Part shown: in pieces, positions 45,209 to 52,228 of the stretch
How the letters are laid out: every line of letters starts with the position of its first letter
How positions within the stretch are numbered: the stretch's first letter is position 1
Source: Pontibacter ramchanderi
GTDB taxonomy: Bacteria > Bacteroidota > Bacteroidia > Cytophagales > Hymenobacteraceae
Assembly: GCF_002846395.1 (NCBI RefSeq)
Contig: NZ_PJMU01000003.1
Location: 1 to 64,000 of the forward strand
Direction: 5' to 3'
Length of the DNA stretch: 64,000 nucleotides
Translations under genes and position numbers: made by a program
Notes under the pieces: generated by a model
The model's input: the letters and a program-made list of their open reading frames with translations, nothing else
What the model was told of the DNA's origin: nothing
The model's database searches: none

Positions 45209-45691
45209 TTAAGAATTCTTGTCGTTCTGACGGAGGAACTCAAGGATAGCACGTGCGTCCTGCTCGTTGATGTTCTGGTTGGTCATCTGCGTTAAGTGCT
45301 CAGCCAGCAGCTTTTTGGCGGTTGGGTCTTTTTTGGTCATCTCCTCGGGGTTGATCACCATGTTCATGATCCACTCCGGCTTGCGACGCTCCGTTACACC
45401 GGCCATACCCGGTCCAACCACTTTCTGGTCAGACAACTGGTGACAGGCAGAGCACTTGCCCTCGAAAATGGATTTACCCTCAGCAGCCAGCGCCTCGTCT
45501 ACATTGTCGCCCACTTCAACCGTGGTAATAGGGCCCACCCCTTTGCCGTCATCCTCTACCGGGGCAGCAGGTGCCTGATGGGCCAGGCCGGATTCCTGTT
45601 TTGTTTCGGTAGTGGCGGTGTTGTCTGAAGAGCAGCTGTAGAGTACAAGGGCAGCCAGGAAAAGGAAAGCAGCGGATTTTAAAGATTTCAT
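45209..45691 (-). CDS. cytochrome c lipoprotein, probable electron donor to NosZ (copy 2)
   Basis: A 160-residue lipoprotein: signal KSAAFLFLAALVLYSC, then a flexible Thr/Glu/Pro-rich linker and a small class I cytochrome domain with CSACH in FEGKCSACHQL, KVVGPGMAGV and PEWIMNMVINPEEM. I start it at ATG 45691; the frame is open upstream to 45805, but that part is leader sequence, while the lipobox is correctly placed from 45691. Its core is nearly the same as copy 1. The promoter at 45828-45892 drives it and the following nos genes; the leader is about 130 nt. Confidence 0.92.
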   Translation of the reverse strand: MKSLKSAAFLFLAALVLYSCSSDNTATTETKQESGLAHQAPAAPVEDDGKGVGPITTVEVGDNVDEALAAEGKSIFEGKCSACHQLSDQKVVGPGMAGVTERRKPEWIMNMVINPEEMTKKDPTAKKLLAEHLTQMTNQNINEQDARAILEFLRQNDKNS

Positions 45692-45827
45692 GATGGTTGG
45701 GTTTTGATTTTTGGATTTCATGTTGTTAATCTGTTTGGCATTGAGGCATTCAGCTTCCCGCACATTTTCTAATTCCCAGGCACTGAACCCCTCTTTAATT
45801 GGCACTGTTTGGCTTTCATTTACACTA

Positions 45828-45892
45828 CAAAGGTATTCTCCTCAGCTTCTGAAATAAAAGACCTTTATCTCTTTTAATAGTGACCTTTGTCA
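45828..45892 (-). promoter_or_regulatory. putative NO/anoxia-responsive promoter of nos copy 2
   Basis: The minus strand has a perfect Bacteroidota -7 element TACCTTTG (45835 down to 45828). Two palindromic sites lie upstream with centres 22 bp apart: AGACCTTTATCT (45859-45870) and TGACCTTTGTCA (45881-45892). Both have the half-site / 4-nt / half-site layout of FNR/DNR boxes. The nearer site is centred 36.5 bp from the end of the -7 element, about -41.5 relative to a typical start. No good -33 element is seen, consistent with activator dependence. Confidence 0.7.
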
Positions 45893-46005
45893 TCTTTTTG
45901 CTTCTGGCTCTATTCATTGCCAGCAAAGCTTCAAGGCAAATCAACCCGTTAATTTGACTGAGTTCTAGCGATTAGCGGAACGACCGTCAACAGAAACATG
46001 CTCTC

Positions 46006-46164
46006 TTACAGAGCCTTAACACTATACCAGACATACTCAGGTAGCATGAGCACCTTCTCTTTTAGCTCACGCGCCAATGCAAACACATTCGCGTAAGGCA
46101 AGTGCTTTTTATTTACTTCATCAGAGGATTCATCCAGGTGATGTGATTCGTTCTCTGCCGCCAT
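46006..46164 (-). CDS. small protein of unknown function beside norB
   Basis: A 52-residue protein if ATG 46164 is used; in-frame ATGs at 46176 and 46200 would add 4 or 16 residues. The composition is AAENESHHLDESSDEVNKK followed by a helical, more hydrophobic half (ANVFALARELKEKVLMLPEY). No family is recognised. The case for a real gene is the promoter: a perfect -7 TACCTTTG at 46247-46240 (minus) with the same operator pair and spacing as nos copy 2, giving a transcript that would begin near 46235 and run straight into this frame. It may be an NO-responsive small protein or only the start of a non-coding transcript. Confidence 0.4.
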   Translation of the reverse strand: MAAENESHHLDESSDEVNKKHLPYANVFALARELKEKVLMLPEYVWYSVKAL

Positions 46165-46239
46165 ATTCAAAAACATATTATAGGATATATATAAAAGCAT
46201 GAAAAGAAGGTATAGCGCCCGTTTGTGCTTCAACCTGCA

Positions 46240-46335
46240 CAAAGGTATTTTGAAGGAGTTTTTAAATAGAAGACCTTAATCTCTTTTATTAATGACCTAT
46301 ATCATTTTTCTGCTTGACCCTCTGTATGACCTTTG
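46240..46335. promoter_or_regulatory. divergent FNR/DNR-type promoter region (norB and small ORF)
   Basis: Two palindromes lie 22 bp apart: AGACCTTAATCT (46271-46282) and TGACCTATATCA (46293-46304). To the left, on the minus strand, a perfect -7 TACCTTTG (46247-46240) ends 36.5 bp from the first centre. To the right, on the + strand, GACCTTTG (46328-46335) ends 36.5 bp from the second centre. Each promoter therefore has one operator near -41.5. About 50 bp of this block closely resembles the nos copy 2 promoter. Confidence 0.72.
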
Positions 46336-46538
46336 CAGCAGTTCGAAAATAAATCAGGAGTAACAGCTACAGATCGGCTTGCTCTGGCTGCTCGCATTGG
46401 TGGAATAAAAAAGCATTGTTCCAATACCCTATGTCGCAGCCTTACCAACACGGCCTGCATGGTTAGTCGGACCAAGGCGGAAGCTCCCATAATTCAGTTT
46501 CAACCCTAAAAAATAAACCACTCAAATTTTTAGCCTTT

Positions 46539-48839
46539 ATGAAATACAGAAACCTCTGGCTGGGATTTATCGCCGTGATCGTCGGTTCCTTTGCCGTTCT
46601 CGGGTACTATGGTATCGAGATTTACAGAGAAGCACCACCTATACCTGACAAGGTGGTCACCACATCCGGAAAAGTCCTCTTCTCCGGAGATGACATCAAA
46701 GACGGACAGAACGTATGGCAGTCGACGGGTGGCCAGCAGTTGGGCTCGATATGGGGACACGGTGCTTACATAGCCCCTGACTGGAGCGCCGACTGGCTGC
46801 ACAAAGAGGCCATGTACTTCCTGGATTACTGGGCGCAGCAAGAAAAGGGCGTGTTGTATGACGACCTGGACGAAGAAACCCAGGCCATGCTGGAAGCCCG
46901 CCTGCAGAAACAGATCCGTGCCAACACCTACGACCCTGAAACGGGCGTGCTGACTATATCGGACCTGCGTGCCGAGGCCATTGCGGAGGTGAGCAAGCAC
47001 TACACCGGCCTGTTCATGAACGACCCGGCCCTTGCCAAGCACCGCGACGCCTATGCTATGAAAGACAACACCGTGGAAGACCCGGTGCGCATGGAGAAAC
47101 TCAATAGCTTCTTCTTCTGGACTTCCTGGGCCTGCGTGACCGAACGTCCGGGCAAAAAAATCACCTACACCAACAACTGGCCAGCTGAGAAACTGGTAGC
47201 CAACGAGCCAAGCTCCGACCTCATCATCTGGACAGGTTTCTCCGTGATCATCCTGATTGCGGGTGTGGGTATGCTGGCCTATTATTATGCCTCTAACCGT
47301 GAGGAAGAGATCGACCATTCCAAACTGCCGAAGCAGGACCCGCTATTGGGTTTAACTGCCACTCCTTCTATGAAAGCGACCCTAAAGTATTTCTGGATCG
47401 TTACCGCCCTTATACTGGTTCAAGTCACGCTCGGGGTTGTTTCAGCGCACTACGGTGTGGAAGGGCAGGCCTTGTATGGCTTCCCGCTGGCTGAGTACCT
47501 CCCCTACTCCATTACCCGTACCTGGCACGTGCAGCTGGCCATCTTCTGGATCGCGACATCCTGGCTGGCAACTGGTTTGTACATCGCCCCTGCCGTGTCT
47601 GGTCACGAGCCGAAGTTCCAGAAACTGGGTGTAAACTTCCTCTTTGTTTGCTTGCTCATCATAGTGGCGGGTTCGCTGGCCGGTCAGTGGTATGGTATTA
47701 TGCAGAAACTGGGCTATACCGAAAACTTCTGGTTTGGTCACCAGGGCTATGAATATGTGGACCTGGGTCGTTTCTGGCAGATCTTCCTGCTGGTGGGCTT
47801 ATTCCTGTGGCTGGGTCTGATGGTACGCGCTATTCTACCGGCCTTTAAAAAAGACGTAGATGGACGCCACCTGCTGGGTATGTTCCTGATCTCATCGGCT
47901 GCCATTGCCATCTTCTATGCCTCTGGCCTGATGTGGGGTCAGCATACTAACCTGGCTATTGCCGAGTACTGGCGCTGGTGGGTGGTGCACCTGTGGGTAG
48001 AGGGCTTCTTCGAGGTATTCGCCACGGTGGTAATCGCCTTCCTGTTCGTACGCATGGGCTTGCTTGACACCAAAATGGCGACGGCCACCGTGCTTTTCTC
48101 GACCATCATCTTCCTGTTCGGCGGTATCATTGGTACCTTCCACCACCTCTACTTCAGCGGTACACCAACGGCGGTAATGGCCCTGGGAGCTACCTTTAGT
48201 GCCCTGGAAGTGGTGCCACTGGTACTGATCGGTTTCGAAGCTTACCACAACCTGCAGATCAGCAAGCTTACCCAGTGGATCAAAGCCTACAAGTGGCCCA
48301 TCTACTCTTTCGTGGCCGTGGCCTTCTGGAACCTGGTGGGTGCCGGTGTATTCGGTTTCGTGATCAACCCACCGATTGCGCTCTACTACATGCAAGGCCT
48401 GAACACCACCCCGGTGCACGCCCATACCGCTCTGTTCGGGGTTTACGGGATGCTTGGAATTGGTCTGATGCTCTTCGTACTGAAAGGCCTCTCTGCCCGC
48501 CGTCGCTGGAAAGACGGGGTGATCAGCTTCGCTTTCTGGTCTATCAACATCGGTCTTATTCTGATGGTGCTCATCAGTGTGCTGCCAATCGGCCTGATGC
48601 AGACCTGGGCGAGTGTGGAGTACGGACTGTGGTATGCCCGCTCTATGGAGTTCATGCAGACTGATACCATGAACATCCTACGCTGGCTGCGTGTGGTAGG
48701 TGATACCATCTTCGCCGGCGGTGTGCTGGCCCTGGCCTGGTTCATCATCGGCCTCAAAACAGGCTGGTCTTTGGAAGAAGACGAGGATGTGGCACCGCTG
48801 ATCGAAGAAGAAGCTCCTGCCAAACAAGCCCGCTCTTAA
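46539..48839 (+). CDS. norB: quinol-dependent nitric oxide reductase (qNOR)
   Basis: A 766-residue single-subunit NO reductase in the cytoplasmic membrane; it reduces two NO to N2O with electrons from quinol. The N-terminal part (residues 1-240) has the first membrane helix and the large periplasmic domain (GQNVWQSTGGQQLGSIWGHG) found only in qNOR. The heme-copper core follows with the histidine ligands in RTWHVQLAIFW, WWVVHLWVEGFFEVFAT (with the conserved glutamates), GTFHHLYFSG and HAHTALFGVYG. Length and order are typical. It is convergent neither with nos nor in its operon, but is linked to nos copy 2 by a near-identical promoter block. Its N2O product is the substrate of the two NosZ enzymes. 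Confidence 0.97.
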   Translation: MKYRNLWLGFIAVIVGSFAVLGYYGIEIYREAPPIPDKVVTTSGKVLFSGDDIKDGQNVWQSTGGQQLGSIWGHGAYIAPDWSADWLHKEAMYFLDYWAQQEKGVLYDDLDEETQAMLEARLQKQIRANTYDPETGVLTISDLRAEAIAEVSKHYTGLFMNDPALAKHRDAYAMKDNTVEDPVRMEKLNSFFFWTSWACVTERPGKKITYTNNWPAEKLVANEPSSDLIIWTGFSVIILIAGVGMLAYYYASNREEEIDHSKLPKQDPLLGLTATPSMKATLKYFWIVTALILVQVTLGVVSAHYGVEGQALYGFPLAEYLPYSITRTWHVQLAIFWIATSWLATGLYIAPAVSGHEPKFQKLGVNFLFVCLLIIVAGSLAGQWYGIMQKLGYTENFWFGHQGYEYVDLGRFWQIFLLVGLFLWLGLMVRAILPAFKKDVDGRHLLGMFLISSAAIAIFYASGLMWGQHTNLAIAEYWRWWVVHLWVEGFFEVFATVVIAFLFVRMGLLDTKMATATVLFSTIIFLFGGIIGTFHHLYFSGTPTAVMALGATFSALEVVPLVLIGFEAYHNLQISKLTQWIKAYKWPIYSFVAVAFWNLVGAGVFGFVINPPIALYYMQGLNTTPVHAHTALFGVYGMLGIGLMLFVLKGLSARRRWKDGVISFAFWSINIGLILMVLISVLPIGLMQTWASVEYGLWYARSMEFMQTDTMNILRWLRVVGDTIFAGGVLALAWFIIGLKTGWSLEEDEDVAPLIEEEAPAKQARS

Positions 48840-48906
48840 CATACAGCCATACCCAAAAGTTGAACTCCGAGCACAACGCTCATTATACCTATACCCTTTA
48901 CTTAAT

Positions 48907-48940
48907 AACCCCTCTGCCCTTGGTGGAGGGGTTGTTGTTT
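48907..48940 (+). terminator. rho-independent terminator of norB
   Basis: AACCCCTC (48907-48914) pairs with GAGGGGTT (48926-48933), with inner CC/GG pairs, followed by the T-rich TTGTTGTTTTT. It lies 67 bp after the norB stop. Confidence 0.85.
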
Positions 48941-49497
48941 TTAGGTATGGACTACGCAGGTATAGATGCAACCCATCGACAGCTCCGGGTAAACAGAAGC
49001 ACAAGCCTTGTAGAAAGAAAGGTATAGAACCTCAATTAATTTTTTGTTCCATACCGCAAGGCCGGTTTGTTCGTAAGGTATAGGCGGGTTTAGGTATAGT
49101 GAAATTAGCACTTAGGCATTTATCAATCCCGATTAAACTGTAGGGGTTTTTCTAATCGCGGTATACCTACATGATGCACATGCGGGTCAGGAGCCCCGGA
49201 ACAGTGTGCTTTCAGATTTATAAGGCTGAAAGAGCAAAAAGCAAAGTCCGAGCTAGCCATGTATTACTCAGGCGCCCATTCGGACACCCTTGTCCGAATG
49301 AATAGAGTCGGGAAATGCCATGTCGCCGTATACAGTTGCGCTATACCTACGCCAGGGGGCCAGGAAGTCCGGAAGAGTTAAAGCATGAAAGAGCTATACC
49401 TGTAAGCACAAAGGGGTAATGAGGTTAAGTGAAAAAAATTCACAACCTATCCGAATCGCCCCAAATTAATCACTCAACAACTAAAGCAGAACAAACG
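48941..49497. other. intergenic region rich in GGTATAG words, with possible structured RNA
   Basis: No gene is evident in about 550 bp. At least five copies of GGTATAG or CTATACC occur (near 48959, 49020, 49075, 49092, 49349, 49392). A perfect 10-bp hairpin CATTCGGACA-CCCT-TGTCCGAATG lies at 49277-49300. The stretch 49160-49400 is GC-richer and holds related blocks (CAGGAGCCCCGGAA near 49190, CAGGAAGTCCGGAAGAG near 49361), so a structured non-coding RNA is possible but no known family is recognised. Confidence 0.45.
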
Positions 49498-50130
49498 ATG
49501 GGCATCAAGAAAATAGTCGATAAAGTTAAGGAAGAGGTAAAGGTATTGAAAGGGGAAGAGTCCAAGGACAAGGTATACCAGAACGAACAGGACTACCCTA
49601 ATGCAGCCAGCGCGCGTGCGGCCTTCGAAGAATCGAAGCAGAAGCTCTTTAACGTGAACCTGTGGTCAAATCTGGAGGGTATCAACTCTACTTTTGAGTT
49701 GCACGACGAACGCGGGAGGAAAACGACAGCGGAAGCACCCAAGATTGGTGATTATGTGAAAGTAACACTGCCCGGCGCCGAGGTGGAGAACTGGGTGCAG
49801 GTAAACAACATCAAAACCACCGAAAACATGGCCGAATTTACGGTGCAGCCCAGCAGTAAACCCAACCCGCCGGCTGACGAGGAAGCAGTGACCGAGCACT
49901 TCTTCACCAGCGACGCCACCAGTACGTTTCGGGTAGAGGTGCAGGGCACAAAACTGATCGCCTCTGAGATTGGCAAGAACGAATACATCAACAACCAGGG
50001 TGATGAATCAGGAAAGCGCGCCGTGCTCAACACCCTGATCGCTGAGGGCGGCTGGGCCGGATTTCAGGGGCTGCAGTGGGACAAACTCACCAGCTACCTC
50101 GTGCACAAAGAAGAAGCTAAAACCGACTAA
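49498..50130 (+). CDS. conserved hypothetical protein
   Basis: A 210-residue soluble protein I do not recognise. It begins with a basic amphipathic helix (GIKKIVDKVKEEVKVLKG), then about 70 residues with FNVNLWSNLEGINSTFELHD, an OB- or SH3-like beta part (PKIGDYVKVTLPGAEVENW) and a C-terminal half with FRVEVQGTKLIASEIGKN and EGGWAGFQGLQW. No signal peptide or membrane segment is visible. I use ATG 49498; the frame is open to a GTG at 49429 but those residues look non-coding. It stands alone between norB and the M28 peptidase gene, with no operon partner to suggest a function. Confidence 0.7.
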   Translation: MGIKKIVDKVKEEVKVLKGEESKDKVYQNEQDYPNAASARAAFEESKQKLFNVNLWSNLEGINSTFELHDERGRKTTAEAPKIGDYVKVTLPGAEVENWVQVNNIKTTENMAEFTVQPSSKPNPPADEEAVTEHFFTSDATSTFRVEVQGTKLIASEIGKNEYINNQGDESGKRAVLNTLIAEGGWAGFQGLQWDKLTSYLVHKEEAKTD

Positions 50131-50288
50131 AGTGCCTTTTCAGCTTCTGATTTTCAATTGTGAACGCTCTCAGGTATTTCAAGCCTGAGCCTGCCATATT
50201 TTTCTGCTTTTGCTCACCGTGCTTCCTTTCACTATAAGAAGCATGCGGCACCGGCGGCACTACAGCCAATAAGCCTATACCTGTCCTT

Positions 50289-50310
50289 CTATACCTGGGG
50301 GCAGGTATAG
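50289..50310. repeat. inverted pair of the CTATACCTG / CAGGTATAG word
   Basis: CTATACCTG (50289-50297), loop GGGG, CAGGTATAG (50302-50310): two copies of the window's most repeated word facing each other as a 9-bp hairpin. A third partial copy (CCTATACCTG) precedes it at 50274-50283. Confidence 0.8.
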
Positions 50311-50365
50311 GATAGGCACTATGCTGCATTTCTCTTATATTTGGTGAAACAACCGATAAATCTGC

Positions 50366-52012
50366 ATGAAACGCTTTCTGTTTTTGGCCCTTTTCTGTGG
50401 GCTTTTGCTGCAAGAAAATGCCTTTGCCCAATCGCTGGCCCTTGACAAGCCGGTCGAGAAATCGCTCAAAAAAGTAAAACCGAACGATATAAAAGCACAC
50501 GTGAAGTACCTGGCCGACGACCGCTTGCTGGGCCGCAAACCAGGCACGGAAGGTTACCAGATGGCCGTGGACTACGTGGTGGAGCATTATAAGAAAGCAG
50601 GTATAGAACCCGGCGGTGAGAATGGGACTTACCTGCAGTTGGTGCGCCTGCGCCAGGCCTTTCCTGGCAAAGAAGCCAGCATGACGCTGGCAGATGCGCA
50701 GGGCACTGCACTGCAGCTTGGCTATAACAAGGACTTCTCGATTTACCCGCACGCCGAGGAGCAGTCTGTGCAGGTGGAGGCACCGCTGGTTTTTGCAGGC
50801 TACGGCATCAGTGCACCAGACCTTGGGTATGATGACTACGCAGGTATAGACGTGGCCGGAAAAATTGTAGTAGTAATGCGCGGTGCTCCTGCCAGCTTTC
50901 CTTCCACGGTGTCGGCCTACAGCCGTGATTTGATGACGGTACTGAAGATCGCTGCTGAGAAAGGTGCTGTGGGTGTGATCGTGGCGACGGATAACCCCAA
51001 AGCGGGTGTTGCCAACCTTGAGCGCGGTACCTACAGCGTAATGGACGCTAACGGAAAAGTGGCGGTATCGCGCAACTATGTGTCGGATAAGATCCGTGTG
51101 CTGGCCAACATCAACGCCGCCACGTTCCAGCAACTCCTCAAAGGAGCAGGTATAGAAATGGCGGGGCTTGGTGAGCAACTAAAACAAGGCAAGCCTGCCT
51201 CTGCCCCGCTTACGCACACCTTGCGCACCAGCTATACCTCTACCTACAAAGATTTTGAAAGCCACAACGTGATTGGCAAGATCACGGGCAGCGATCCGCA
51301 ACTGCAGCATGAGTACGTAGTACACAGCGCCCACCTCGACCACGTAGGTATAGGCCGTGCCGTGAACGGTGACTCCATTTACAACGGTGCGCACGACAAT
51401 GCCTCCGGCGTGGCCAGTGTGCTCGAAATCGGTAAAATCTACTCCAGGCTTCAAGAAAAGCCAAAACGCTCCGTGCTGTTCGTGATGGTAACGGCCGAGG
51501 AGATGGGACTGCTGGGCTCTGCCTACTTTGCCCGCTATCCTACTGTTCCGGCAGACCAGATCGTGGCCAACATCAACACCGACATGCCAACCATCATCGC
51601 GCCGTTGCTTTCGGTGGTAGGCTTAGGTGCGAACCACTCCACCCTTGAGAACGAAGTGGCCGTTGCCGCGCAGCACTTGGGCATGGTAGTGGAAGACGAC
51701 CCGGAGCCGGAGCAAATGCGCTTTATCCGCAGCGACCAGTACAGCTTCGTGATGCAAGGTATACCTGCCCTGCACATTAAGTATGGCAACAAGACCAAGG
51801 ACGGACGGAACAACCTGAACAAGCAGGTAGAACAATGGCGCAAGGTACACTACCACATGCCGCAGGATGAAGTTACCAGCACCTTCGACTTTGACGCTGG
51901 CAAAAAATACGTTCAGCTGAATTTCCTTATCAGCTACCAGGTGGCAAACGCAACCCAGCGACCAAGCTGGAAAGCAGGTGATTTCTTCGGTAGCCGCTTT
52001 GGCCGCCAATAA
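50366..52012 (+). CDS. M28-family metallo-aminopeptidase, exported
   Basis: A 548-residue zinc peptidase. Residues 1-22 are a signal peptide ending NAFAQ. Residues about 130-290 hold a protease-associated (PA) domain (VFAGYGISAPDLGYDDYAG). The catalytic M28 domain has metal ligands H323 (SAHLDH), D344 (GAHDNASG), E378/E379 (TAEEMG, base and ligand), Asp in NINTDMP and the last His in HYHMPQDE. It removes N-terminal residues from peptides in the periplasm or outside; no T9SS sorting domain is present, so a periplasmic location is more likely. It is followed by an unusually long terminator hairpin. Confidence 0.93.
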   Translation: MKRFLFLALFCGLLLQENAFAQSLALDKPVEKSLKKVKPNDIKAHVKYLADDRLLGRKPGTEGYQMAVDYVVEHYKKAGIEPGGENGTYLQLVRLRQAFPGKEASMTLADAQGTALQLGYNKDFSIYPHAEEQSVQVEAPLVFAGYGISAPDLGYDDYAGIDVAGKIVVVMRGAPASFPSTVSAYSRDLMTVLKIAAEKGAVGVIVATDNPKAGVANLERGTYSVMDANGKVAVSRNYVSDKIRVLANINAATFQQLLKGAGIEMAGLGEQLKQGKPASAPLTHTLRTSYTSTYKDFESHNVIGKITGSDPQLQHEYVVHSAHLDHVGIGRAVNGDSIYNGAHDNASGVASVLEIGKIYSRLQEKPKRSVLFVMVTAEEMGLLGSAYFARYPTVPADQIVANINTDMPTIIAPLLSVVGLGANHSTLENEVAVAAQHLGMVVEDDPEPEQMRFIRSDQYSFVMQGIPALHIKYGNKTKDGRNNLNKQVEQWRKVHYHMPQDEVTSTFDFDAGKKYVQLNFLISYQVANATQRPSWKAGDFFGSRFGRQ

Positions 52013-52060
52013 CAGGCAGGACTTTTTGACAAAAGGCAGTTAGACAAAAGATATTCGTTA

Positions 52061-52112
52061 TTAACAAAAAAAGGCGCTGCGCTAGAGATAGCGCAGCGCC
52101 TTTTTTTGTTAA
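52061..52112. terminator. perfect 24-bp-stem bidirectional terminator
   Basis: Bases 52061-52084 and 52089-52112 are perfect reverse complements around the loop GAGA. The stem contains a GC-rich core (GGCGCTGCGCTA) flanked by A7/T7, so it works in both directions between the convergent peptidase and phosphorylase genes. Confidence 0.95.
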
Positions 52113-52228
52113 TAAGACAAGACCAACCGAATGATCATTTTTTCAATTCTATCTCCAGGCATCAGGTAGCCATCAAGTAGTGGTTAGTTGTCTATTGTCC
52201 TTTGTCAAAAAATCTTTTGTCAAATAAA

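Noticed and set aside
32525..45691. The nos duplication as an assembly artefact
   Set aside because: The copies differ throughout (16 of 100 residues in one NosZ stretch, different hairpins, different overlaps), so they are real separate loci.
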